A stretch of 36,448 nt of DNA, taken from positions 1-36,448 of the forward strand of contig WRGX01000216.1 of NCBI GenBank assembly GCA_009786975.1, read 5' to 3'. The DNA is from Defluviitaleaceae bacterium (GTDB lineage Bacteria; Bacillota; Clostridia; Lachnospirales; WQUN01). Shown in pieces: positions 15,567-23,973 of this stretch (the stretch's first letter is position 1; each line of letters opens with the position of its first letter). The notes beneath the pieces were generated by a model, which saw only the letters and a list, made by a program, of their open reading frames with translations, ran no database searches and was not told the origin of the DNA. The position numbers and the translations under genes are program-made.

Positions 15567-17303
15567 TCAAATTTTTTTCAGAGCGTCGGCTTGGCTTTTC
15601 ATCTCGCTTGCGGATTGGAGCGTTGCCGATGTAATGGCGGCGCCGCCTGTTAATCGGGCGAGTTCGCGGATTGTACCGTCGGTGCAAAGGGGGGCAACGC
15701 TTGTGATTGTGCGGCCCGTTCGCTCGGCTTTTTCGATTAGGAAGTGCGTGTCCGCCATTGCAGCGATTTGTGGCAAATGTGTGATACATAAAATTTGTCG
15801 CGTGCGTGAAACCGCCGCCAGTTTTTCTGCTACTTGTTGCGCCGTTCTGCCCGACACGCCTGTGTCAACCTCGTCGAAAATTACGGTGGGCACGCGGTCC
15901 GACATTATCGTTTTTATAGCGAGCATGATGCGCGACATTTCGCCGCCGCTGGCGATTTTTCGCAGGGGTTTGGCGGGTTCGCCCGGGTTCGGCGAAATCA
16001 TAAACTCGATTTCGTCGTTGCCGTCAGCCGCGAACACGGTTTTTTGCTTGATTTGAATAAAAAGCTCCGCGTGTTGCATTCCGAGGTCGCGTAAAATTTC
16101 GGTGATTTCGGCGGAAAGTCGGGCGGCGTGGGCGGTGCGAATCGCGTTCATTGTTGCGCAAACCGCTGTTATTTCCGCGGAAATTTCCTTGCGACGCGCG
16201 CGGATTTTTCGCGCTTCGACTTCGGCGTTCTCAACGCTGTCCAGCTTTTGCGCCAAATCGTCTCGCTTCATTAGAATAGTCTCGACCGTTGCGCCGTATT
16301 TTTTTTTCAGCCTGTAAATCGTGTCGAGGCGCGTTTCCATTGCGTCGAGGGCGTGCGGGTCGGCGTCGAGTTCGCCTTCATAATCGCGAAAATCTCGCCC
16401 GATTTCGCGGATTACTGCGTTTACGTCAACCAAAGCGGTATGTAAATGTTCCTTCGACGGGTCAATCCGCGCGATTTCCGCGGCAAGCGCGACTGCTTTC
16501 GCGGTGGCGTCGGCGGCGGGCATACTCGGGCGTCCCTCAAAAAACCCCGCATAAAGCAGGGCCACAATGTCCGACGTGTTCCGACTCAAACGCTCGAGCC
16601 CCGCAAGCCTGTCCCGCTTTGCCGTAAGCGCGTCCTCTTCTCCCGGCTTCAGCGCGGCGGCTTCGATTTCGTTTAGCTGGAACCGCCAAATTTCAAGCTG
16701 TTCCGCGCTTGTTCCCGCTTCGATTTTTTTAAGCTCGCGCGTGGCCTCTTTATAGCGCGACAAATGTCCCGCGAGGGCGGTTTTCATCTCCGCCAGTTCA
16801 TCTCCGCAGAAATAATCCAGCATTTCAAGCTGTTTCGCCGGGTCGAGAAGGCTTTGATGCTCGTGTTGGCCGTGCAATTCAACAAGCAACTCCGCCGCGC
16901 TTTTTAACACGCCGACGGTAACGGTGCGGCCATTTATACGGCAAGTTGACTTGCCTGTGTCAGCCTGCATCGCGCGCGAAAGCATGAGTTGCCCGCCGTC
17001 GAGTTCTATCCCCAACGCAATAAGCCCCTGTTTTAAAGCAGCGGAAGCAGAATCCGGCTTCGAGAGCACGCGAGGCACCCGACACATGTTATCGGTGTCA
17101 AAAATACCTTCGACGCTGGCGGAGGGTGCGCCTGTGCGGATTAGGTCGCGGGAGGTTCGTCCGCCGAGCAAAAAATTTATGGAGTCAACAACAATGGATT
17201 TTCCCGCGCCGGTTTCGCCCGAAAGCACGTTAAGCCCGGGCGCGAACGCTACTTCGACCTCGTCGATAAGCGCGACGTTTTTTATACGTAAATTCACTAT
17301 CAT
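15567..17303 (-). CDS. recN: DNA repair protein RecN
   Basis: MIVNLRIKNVALIDEVEVAFAPGLNVLSGETGAGKSIVVDSINFLLGGR; IASGGEMSRIMLAIKTIM; IFDEVDTGVSGRTAQ. ATGA overlap with the argR stop. Confidence 0.96.
   Translation of the reverse strand: MIVNLRIKNVALIDEVEVAFAPGLNVLSGETGAGKSIVVDSINFLLGGRTSRDLIRTGAPSASVEGIFDTDNMCRVPRVLSKPDSASAALKQGLIALGIELDGGQLMLSRAMQADTGKSTCRINGRTVTVGVLKSAAELLVELHGQHEHQSLLDPAKQLEMLDYFCGDELAEMKTALAGHLSRYKEATRELKKIEAGTSAEQLEIWRFQLNEIEAAALKPGEEDALTAKRDRLAGLERLSRNTSDIVALLYAGFFEGRPSMPAADATAKAVALAAEIARIDPSKEHLHTALVDVNAVIREIGRDFRDYEGELDADPHALDAMETRLDTIYRLKKKYGATVETILMKRDDLAQKLDSVENAEVEARKIRARRKEISAEITAVCATMNAIRTAHAARLSAEITEILRDLGMQHAELFIQIKQKTVFAADGNDEIEFMISPNPGEPAKPLRKIASGGEMSRIMLAIKTIMSDRVPTVIFDEVDTGVSGRTAQQVAEKLAAVSRTRQILCITHLPQIAAMADTHFLIEKAERTGRTITSVAPLCTDGTIRELARLTGGAAITSATLQSASEMKSQADALKKI
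17041..17100 (+). repeat. Degenerate palindromic repeat M1 in frame inside recN
   Basis: aatccggcttcgagagcacgcgaggcacccgacacatgttatcggtgtca; translates MCRVPRVLSKPDSASA, like MCQGRHIPSKPGAVS encoded by intergenic copies. Confidence 0.75.
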
Positions 17304-17716
17304 GCGAGTCGCCTCGACAATTCCGCCGCCTCCGCCTCGGTTCGCACGACGCAAAAAACGGTATCGTCGCCCGCGACGGTTCCCAAAATTTCCTCATATT
17401 TCATAGCGTCAAGCGCGACCGCAACCGCCATCGCCATGCCGCCAAGCGTTTTCAAAACAAGCATGTTTCCCGCAAAATCCACATCGATAAGCCCCTCGCG
17501 GAACACTCGCGTAAGCGGATTTACTTCCGTTCCGTCGGGAGCCACATATTTTTTGCCCGCGGGCTTAATAAGCCCAATCTCGCGAATATCGCGGCTTACG
17601 GTAGCTTGGGTTGCCGCAAATCCCGCCGCAATAAGCTCCGCCGTAAGCTCCTCTTGCGTGAAAATATTTTTTGTGCGAACAAGGTCAAGAATTGCGTGTT
17701 GACGCGATTGTTTCAT
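17300..17716 (-). CDS. argR: Arginine repressor
   Basis: MKQSRQHAILDLVRTKNIFTQEELTAELIAAGFAATQATVSRDIREIGLIK...GTVAGDDTVFCVVRTEAEAAEL; adjacent to recN. Confidence 0.95.
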   Translation of the reverse strand: MKQSRQHAILDLVRTKNIFTQEELTAELIAAGFAATQATVSRDIREIGLIKPAGKKYVAPDGTEVNPLTRVFREGLIDVDFAGNMLVLKTLGGMAMAVAVALDAMKYEEILGTVAGDDTVFCVVRTEAEAAELSRRLA

Positions 17717-17958
17717 GTTTTTTGCCCCTTCCGATAATTTCGAGTATAGCACAAAATAAATCGCGGGTTCAAATGTTCTCGCTTGTTCGCTGATGAAAAA
17801 TCTTGCTTGCGTACAAATATTGTTGCTTTTGTTCATGCTGTTGAATTGCAATTATGCCGACATACTCTATTTCCGGACAGTTCCTTAGGATAACGTGATG
17901 AACCGAACCGCAGGCTTGATTTTTTGGCGTTTATGGGTATCCTGAACTCCCGAAATAT

Positions 17959-18888
17959 TCATAATTGCCGAAACCCATTAGTGTCCCCATCCCCCGTGCG
18001 AATATAATGAAACAAAAACTGTTGCGCGATGCCGGAAAAATTTTTTATTTCCGGAGGGAAGCCCTTGGGGAACCAGCGCGACATTGCGCGGCGAATCCAA
18101 ACGTCGGCGGGATAGCGTTCGACGCGACCGAATCCGTAAAGCAAAACACATTCCGCAACCTTCGGCCCGACGCCGCGAATTTTTTGCAAAACTTCGCACA
18201 GCTCGTCGGATGAAAAATTTTCACACGCGTGCAAGTCGATTTCGCCGCTTGCCACGCGCCTCGCCGCGTCCAGTACATATCCCGCGCGATAGCCCAAGCG
18301 CAGGGGCGCAAGGTCGACTTCGCTCAACCCGGCAAGTTTTTCGGGCGTGGGAAAATCGAAATAGTGCATGGCTTCGAGAGAACGCTCCGCCACGTGTCCG
18401 CAGTTTCCACCGTGCGCTTGGCGCACCCCGAAATTTTCGCACAATGCCTCCACCATTTTTTTTATGCGCGGAATATTTGCGTTTTGGCTCAAAATAAACG
18501 AAACCAACGTTTCCCACGAATTTTGGCGCAAAAGCCGCAAACCCGGCGAAAATTCCACCGCATTTTTCAGATGCTCGCTGCACTCCGAAAAAAGCGCGCG
18601 TAAATTTCCGTAATCCCGCTCGATGTCAAAGTAATTTTTCCATATTTTTTCAAACTCATCCTCCGAAACATCATGCAAAATCACTTCGCCGTTTGCGCGC
18701 GAAATTTCCAGCCGCCGCCCCTGCGCAATGCCGACAAAGAGTTCTCGGTTTTGAGCGCACGCGTCGCCACTTGCCCCCGGTTTCCACAGTGCGCTTGGCG
18801 CACACCAGCGAAACGCCTGCCCACAGTCAAGCGTTTGCGCAAGGTCAAAATCGATGCCCTTTAATATGTAATTCACACTTTTCACCAT
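17959..18888 (-). CDS. 8-oxoguanine DNA glycosylase (OGG/AlkA HhH-GPD) with two in-frame repeat insertions
   Basis: IDFDLAQTLDCGQAFRW, FILSQNANIPRIKKMVEALCENFG, YRAGYVLDAAR, LQKIRGVGPKVAECVLLYGFGRVERYPADVWIRRAM; may extend in frame to 18951/18960. Confidence 0.92.
   Translation of the reverse strand: MVKSVNYILKGIDFDLAQTLDCGQAFRWCAPSALWKPGASGDACAQNRELFVGIAQGRRLEISRANGEVILHDVSEDEFEKIWKNYFDIERDYGNLRALFSECSEHLKNAVEFSPGLRLLRQNSWETLVSFILSQNANIPRIKKMVEALCENFGVRQAHGGNCGHVAERSLEAMHYFDFPTPEKLAGLSEVDLAPLRLGYRAGYVLDAARRVASGEIDLHACENFSSDELCEVLQKIRGVGPKVAECVLLYGFGRVERYPADVWIRRAMSRWFPKGFPPEIKNFSGIAQQFLFHYIRTGDGDTNGFRQL
18370..18425 (+). repeat. Degenerate palindromic repeat in frame inside the glycosylase (copy 2)
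   Basis: gcttcgagagaacgctccgccacgtgtccgcagtttccaccgtgcgcttggcgca. Confidence 0.75.
18738..18802 (+). repeat. Degenerate palindromic repeat in frame inside the glycosylase (copy 1)
   Basis: gcgcacgcgtcgccacttgcccccggtttccacagtgcgcttggcgca; translates APSALWKPGAS, cf. APSAHWTPGTC in prmC. Confidence 0.75.
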
Positions 18889-18951
18889 TCGCTGAACGCA
18901 CAAATCGCCATTAAAAATCGGACGCCCGCGTTCCTCTTGTTCATTTTTCAC
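18879..18951 (-). promoter_or_regulatory. KNxxxERGR leader element fused in frame to the glycosylase start
   Basis: VKNEQEERGRPIFNGDLCVQRMVKSVN; nucleotide alignment with the yicC and cellulase leaders. Confidence 0.6.
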
Positions 18952-18994
18952 ACTTCTCACCCCTTGCATTTTATCACAAACAGCAAGAAAAAAA

Positions 18995-19168
18995 GCGCGC
19001 CAAGCGCGCAGTGGACACCGGGGAAATATGTCTGCGGCGACGCGTTCCCTCGAAGCCGGAAGCAGTTTCCCGGCGTATGAAAAAGCGCGCCAAGCGCGCA
19101 GTGGACACCGGGGAAATATGTCTGCGGCGACGCGTTCCCTCGAAGCCGGAAGCAGTTTCCCGGCGTAT
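18995..19168 (-). repeat. Two near-identical tandem palindromic repeats (90-bp period)
   Basis: gcgcgccaagcgcgcagtggacaccggggaaatatgtctgcggcgacgcgttccctcgaagccggaagcagtttcccggcgtatga at 18995 and 19085. Confidence 0.95.
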
Positions 19169-19171
19169 GAA

Positions 19172-19210
19172 AAAATCGAGTCGGCGAGTGTCACTCGCCG
19201 ACTCGATTTT
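19172..19210. terminator. M4 palindromic hairpin
   Basis: aaaatcgagtcggcgagtgtcactcgccgactcgatttt. Confidence 0.9.
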
Positions 19211-19235
19211 TTTGGCGCAGCTTTATGGCAAAAAA

Positions 19236-19318
19236 GCGCGCCAAGCGCGCAGTGGACATCGGGGACACGTGTCGGCGGCGGCGCGTTCCCTCGAAGCCGG
19301 GAGCAGTTTCCCGGCGTA
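19236..19318 (-). repeat. Palindromic repeat M2+M1 copy
   Basis: gcgcgccaagcgcgcagtggacatcggggacacgtgtcggcggcggcgcgttccctcgaagccgggagcagtttcccggcgtag. Confidence 0.95.
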
Positions 19319-19327
19319 GTGCAAAAA

Positions 19328-19360
19328 CAGGGCGTGTTCCCTACATGGGAACACGCCCTG
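19328..19360 (-). terminator. Intrinsic terminator of the cellulase / glycan locus
   Basis: cagggcgtgttccc tacat gggaacacgccctg with T-tract on the minus strand. Confidence 0.9.
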
Positions 19361-19386
19361 TCTTACATTAACGCCCTCAATCACCC

Positions 19387-21339
19387 CTACGGCGCAACCA
19401 AATCAAACGTAACTTCAATAGAGTGAATCCGCACCCCCGCATAATTCGCAAGCAACCGCGGGTTTGCGTTCGCATCTTCATCTTGGAAAACGCGCGCTCC
19501 CGCAGGAATGCCCGCAACCCAGCCATTGTACAAATTCACACGGGTTGTATTTCCGTCGTCGCTTGTCGTGAATGGAACGCCGATTTGCTCGGCTTCGTTG
19601 CCGTTTACCAAAATGGATGTGATGTTTACATAATATCCCGGAAACAGCGACTCGCCGTTGAAAATCCCAAGCGCGGAGAAGGTAATTCCATTCGCGCCGC
19701 CACCGGGTACGCCTCCGAAGTTCAGTCCAACGGTGTAAGTCCCTTCGCCCGTAATTTCAACGTCGGCAGCGACAACGCCGCTTGTTATGCTTTCCGGCCG
19801 ATAATCGTCGCCAACGCTGTATTGCACCGACCAATCCGTGCTTGTGAACATAATCCACGCAACCGCCATGTCGTCGGGAATTATCGTAACGGGGCGATTA
19901 CGCGCCATTTCCATCGTATTTTCCATGCTTTCGCGCGCTGCCGCAATTATATCGGCGGTAGTCAGGCCTTCGCGGGCTTCGACGCTTCGGCTTTGGAAAA
20001 GCTCCAAAATATCCGGCTCGGTAAGGGTTCGCGTGAAACGCCTGTCGAACATTCCGCCGGCTCCCCTGTCCCATAAAATCGGCGAAAAACCGTGATAATC
20101 GCTTAAATCCAAGAAATTCGTAAAAAATTTCAGCCTGTCGGGCCCCTCGTTATCCAAGACGCCCCATTCGCCCAAAACTATGCCGTAACCCTGCTCGGTG
20201 AAAAAAGTCAAACGGCCCAGCAAATCATTCATTTCCTCGACTTCCGTTACTGTCCCCCAGTGGTCCACGCCGGAAACGTCGCCCGTAAAACTCCACGGGG
20301 TGTAGTAATGAACGCTTAGTAAAATTCGGCCGCGCGGGTCTGTGGGCAGCTCAAAGCGCGGGTCCAGGGTCATCATAACGTCGGTGTTATAGCCCTTCAT
20401 CAGCAAAAAACGGTCGGGATTGTACCCGCCCTGCGAACGAATCAGGTCAACAAAAACTTGGGACAAATATGTGAGAAGCTGATAATTTTCCGTTACGGAG
20501 AAAATTCCGCCGGGACTGAAAGCGGTTGCGTCGTTAAAACGACTGCCCCATTCCTCGTTGGACGGCTCCAAAATAAGGCGCATGTCGTAATCGGCAAAAT
20601 GCTCGCCGATTTGCGTCCACATCGCAACGAACATTTCATGCGCAAAATCTCGCCGTTCCTCCTCGGGATGCCCGAACATGCTCCACCATCCGTGGTCCCA
20701 ATGCGCGTTAATAATAACGAACATGTCCTCGTTCAAAGCGTAATTTACGATTTGTTCAACGCGCTCGAGGTAGTCGATGCCTATTGTAAGGTCGCCGTTT
20801 TCGAAGTCCATCGCGTTTGTCCACGCAACGGGAATTCGCAGGGTGTTAAAGCCCGCGTCGCGCATTCCCGTAATCATTTCCTGCGTCGTAACGGGGTTGC
20901 CCCACATTGTTTCGTAAACGGAAGTGTGTTGATTCGGCACACGATTCGCGGAATTCACCGCTTCCATCGTATTGCCCAAATTTATTCCGTTGCCCAAAAG
21001 CCGCGCCATCTCAAGAGATGTTACATACGCGAGACTTTCGCAAGGCGGCGGCTGAACCCGCTCGCTATCCTGCGTGCCGCCCGAATCGGCTGTCGGCGTC
21101 GCGTCATTCGAAGCATTATTCGAAGCATTATTCGAAGCACCGGTCGCAACGCCATCCGCAACATCGGTCGCAACATCATTCGAAGCGTCATCCCCTGCGC
21201 CCTCCGGACTTTCCTCCGGCGCATCTTCAAAAACGGGCGAGGCCGGGTACTCATACCCGGCCTCATCCGTCCCGCCGCAAGCGGCAAAAAACAACATCCC
21301 CACAGCGGCAAAAATTAAAATTTCAAAATATTTTCTCAT
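19387..21339 (-). CDS. Lipoprotein GH5-type cellulase/endoglucanase with C-terminal beta-sandwich-like module
   Basis: Lipobox FFAACGG; LGNGINLGNTMEA; FNTLRIPVAWTN; LILEPSNEEWG (acid/base); GIVLGEWGVLDN (nucleophile). Confidence 0.88.
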   Translation of the reverse strand: MRKYFEILIFAAVGMLFFAACGGTDEAGYEYPASPVFEDAPEESPEGAGDDASNDVATDVADGVATGASNNASNNASNDATPTADSGGTQDSERVQPPPCESLAYVTSLEMARLLGNGINLGNTMEAVNSANRVPNQHTSVYETMWGNPVTTQEMITGMRDAGFNTLRIPVAWTNAMDFENGDLTIGIDYLERVEQIVNYALNEDMFVIINAHWDHGWWSMFGHPEEERRDFAHEMFVAMWTQIGEHFADYDMRLILEPSNEEWGSRFNDATAFSPGGIFSVTENYQLLTYLSQVFVDLIRSQGGYNPDRFLLMKGYNTDVMMTLDPRFELPTDPRGRILLSVHYYTPWSFTGDVSGVDHWGTVTEVEEMNDLLGRLTFFTEQGYGIVLGEWGVLDNEGPDRLKFFTNFLDLSDYHGFSPILWDRGAGGMFDRRFTRTLTEPDILELFQSRSVEAREGLTTADIIAAARESMENTMEMARNRPVTIIPDDMAVAWIMFTSTDWSVQYSVGDDYRPESITSGVVAADVEITGEGTYTVGLNFGGVPGGGANGITFSALGIFNGESLFPGYYVNITSILVNGNEAEQIGVPFTTSDDGNTTRVNLYNGWVAGIPAGARVFQDEDANANPRLLANYAGVRIHSIEVTFDLVAP

Positions 21340-21487
21340 TTTTTCGTCATTCGCTGAACGTACAAATTTCTAATGGAATTCGTCGCCCGCGTTCCTTTTT
21401 TCGATTTTTAACCCTTTTTCGTCATTCGCTGAACGCACAAATTCCTGATGAAATTCGTCGCCCGCGTTCCTTTCGCCGATTTTTCAC
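21338..21487 (-). promoter_or_regulatory. Tandem pair of KNxxxERGR leader elements upstream of the cellulase start codon
   Basis: Copies MKNRRKERGRRISSGICAFSE* (21487-21422) and (V)KNRKKERGRRIPLEICTFSE* (21412-21347); ggaacgcgggcgacgaatt...tttgtRcgttcagcgaatgacgaaaaa in both. Confidence 0.7.
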
Positions 21488-21489
21488 CC

Positions 21490-22482
21490 TTAGTCCTTTT
21501 TCTTCATCACGAAGAACACAATGCCACCAACAACCGCAAGTGCCACAACAATCAGGACAATTACGAGTACCGCGTTACCGCCGTCATCCGCTGCAGGAGC
21601 GGGAGCGGGTGTGGGCGCAGGGGTAGCGTCGGGGGTTTCATCGGGAGTTTCATCAACGACGTCTTCGGTGATGTCCTCGGTAATGGGAACAGGGTCAATT
21701 TGAACGGGTTCTTCTTCTGGTTCGTCAACATCTGCGGGTTCTTCAACGTCGTCGGGTTCTTCCCCGTTTTCATCCGCTTCCTCGCCGTTTTCATCTTCTT
21801 CCGGCTCGTCCTCGGGTTCATCTTCGGGTTCGTCCTCGGGTTCATCTTCGGGTTCGTCCTCGGGTTCATCTTCCGGCTCATCTTCGGGTTCGTCCGGCTC
21901 GGGCTCGGGCGCGGCGGCTCCGCCAAAGGGATTGGCTGCGCCGGCTTCCGTTATCGCCATACGTACTTCAATTCTGCCGAAAGACCCGATACCGCCGTCG
22001 GTCAAAGAACCATAAACCGGTCCCGCAAGCGGCATATCTTCTTCGGCCCAATAATTCGTAAGCGAAACGCGAATGCCGCCGTCGTAAGCGATACCTACGG
22101 CATCGGCATTAAAACTGACGGGGCTGCCGTCAATGGTAATGCTTTCAATAAACGCATCGTAATTTTCAACATAAGCCATGTTCGCCACGCGTATATCGGT
22201 TTGAATAACAAAGGCATAACCCCATCCCGCATGAACATGCGCCCAAGTCGAGCCGCCCGCGTCCAAAACAACGGTAAACGGTTCGCCCGTGGTGAAGGCT
22301 GTGCTTTGATTTTCATGCGTTTGCCACTCGGGAAAATAATACTCGGGATGCATCATTGTTCCGCCGAAAAAAGCGTTTCCGCCTTCTTCAACAACTGCAA
22401 AAGCAGGCACGGCAAGCATCGAGCCAAAAATGGTCAACGCGATCAAAACAGCAAAAATGTTCTTTTTCATGTGATTCATCAC
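21490..22482 (-). CDS. Secreted/cell-surface protein with EDEP stalk and C-terminal TM
   Basis: Signal peptide MKKNIFAVLIALTIFGSMLAVPAFA; EPEDEPEDEPEDEPEDE; C-terminal AVLVIVLIVVALAVVGGIVFFVMKKKD. Confidence 0.75.
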   Translation of the reverse strand: MMNHMKKNIFAVLIALTIFGSMLAVPAFAVVEEGGNAFFGGTMMHPEYYFPEWQTHENQSTAFTTGEPFTVVLDAGGSTWAHVHAGWGYAFVIQTDIRVANMAYVENYDAFIESITIDGSPVSFNADAVGIAYDGGIRVSLTNYWAEEDMPLAGPVYGSLTDGGIGSFGRIEVRMAITEAGAANPFGGAAAPEPEPDEPEDEPEDEPEDEPEDEPEDEPEDEPEDEPEEDENGEEADENGEEPDDVEEPADVDEPEEEPVQIDPVPITEDITEDVVDETPDETPDATPAPTPAPAPAADDGGNAVLVIVLIVVALAVVGGIVFFVMKKKD

Positions 22483-22493
22483 CTTTCAGATTT

Positions 22494-23948
22494 TTAGCGA
22501 CCTAAAAACTGGTCAAGCATAGCTTGATGTGAGCCGCGATGCGCTTCGACTGCCTCGATGGGTGTGGCGTATTGGTTGAACAGATAAATCGAGACGTCGT
22601 TCATAATCGCGGTATATGCTGTTCCGCCAACACGAAGCATCCATCCGAAGTCAAATCTTCCGTTCTCGCCGATATCATGAAGCATACGCCAAACGTCTTC
22701 CTCGTGACGGAAAGTGCTCATCGGCCAGTTAACGCTGTCTTGGAAATGACGCCATTGACCGTCGGGACCGGGCCAAGCGTGCAACTCTTCCATTACCATA
22801 AACACAGCTTCAGGGTCTTCAACACCAACGGGAATCGCAAGCCCTCCCGGCCAGCCCTGGAACCATGTACCGCCGGAAGTATTCGCGGGGCCGTGCGGCC
22901 ACGGAATAATGTGATAATCAAATGCGATATCGCCCGAAGACCATGTCATAGCCGGCCAAAAAACGCTGTTTCCTTCTTGGAACGACCAGAAATTCCGTCC
23001 CCAGTCGCCGATTTCCGCGCCGATAACAGGGTTGTAGAACCAAAGGCGTTCGCGGAAAATAAGGTCAACAAGCTCTAAAGCCTCGATTGTATTCGGGTGA
23101 GCCATGCCGAAATTATAATTATCGTCAACGAGTATGCCGTCGTTTGCGGCGATGAGGCTCCAAATTAATTCGCCGTGATTTCCTGCCATACCGAAATGCC
23201 CGGGAACATCACTTGCGCGACGCATGATATAAAGGAAATTTTCCCAATTCCACTCGCCCGAGTTGTAAAGCGCGACAGGGTCGGGCAAGCCGAGGCTGCG
23301 AATAAGGTCCATGTTTACGCCAACACCAACGCCGGTTGCGTTATACATATGCGTATTAAATGTCCAGTAATTATCGTTGAAGAAAACACCCGGTGTCGAG
23401 TGTATTTGCGCCCCAAGGGTGTCCGATGTAGGCGGCGCAATCGAGCCGAGAGGCATAATCAAATTACCCGTAACCGACGAGAAAACCATATGCCCCGGCA
23501 TGTGCATAATGTCAATGTTTGGCGTACCCGCCGCCGCGCTTGCAGTAAGCATAGGCACAACTTCGCCGTATCCGAAAACTACTTCCTCAAATTCGACGTT
23601 CCAATCCTCGCGGATGCGTTGGGCATTTTCCCAAATAAGCATCGCCGCTTCAAAGTCTTCCGTTTCTGCGGGGTCAGGCTCTTCAAAGAGGTATGTTGAC
23701 AAATAGCCCGCCCAGTAGTTGCCCACGCGAATTACGCGCCCGCCCAAATCACGCGGCGGATGAATTCCGCGATGCGCCCCGATAGCCTCCAAGTCGGCGG
23801 AGCCATCGTCGCCTCCAACAGATGCGTCGCCATTTTCCACAGTCGGCGGTGCATCGATTCCGGCATCGTCCCCGTTCTCACAAGCGCAAGCCGTAAGCCC
23901 AAGCGCGAGAACAAGAAGCATCACCGAAACAATTAAAATTCGTTTCAT
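22494..23948 (-). CDS. ABC transporter extracellular solute-binding lipoprotein (family 1-like)
   Basis: Lipobox LALGLTACACENG; solute-binding-like sequence; next to a permease pair. Confidence 0.85.
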   Translation of the reverse strand: MKRILIVSVMLLVLALGLTACACENGDDAGIDAPPTVENGDASVGGDDGSADLEAIGAHRGIHPPRDLGGRVIRVGNYWAGYLSTYLFEEPDPAETEDFEAAMLIWENAQRIREDWNVEFEEVVFGYGEVVPMLTASAAAGTPNIDIMHMPGHMVFSSVTGNLIMPLGSIAPPTSDTLGAQIHSTPGVFFNDNYWTFNTHMYNATGVGVGVNMDLIRSLGLPDPVALYNSGEWNWENFLYIMRRASDVPGHFGMAGNHGELIWSLIAANDGILVDDNYNFGMAHPNTIEALELVDLIFRERLWFYNPVIGAEIGDWGRNFWSFQEGNSVFWPAMTWSSGDIAFDYHIIPWPHGPANTSGGTWFQGWPGGLAIPVGVEDPEAVFMVMEELHAWPGPDGQWRHFQDSVNWPMSTFRHEEDVWRMLHDIGENGRFDFGWMLRVGGTAYTAIMNDVSIYLFNQYATPIEAVEAHRGSHQAMLDQFLGR

Positions 23949-23973
23949 TTTATTTCCTCCTTTATTTTTTTAT

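Noticed and set aside
20458-21626. Plus-strand ORFs 20458..21318 and 20907..21626 opposite cellulase
   Set aside because: Shadow ORFs of the low-complexity ASNNASND linker; no RBS or domain.
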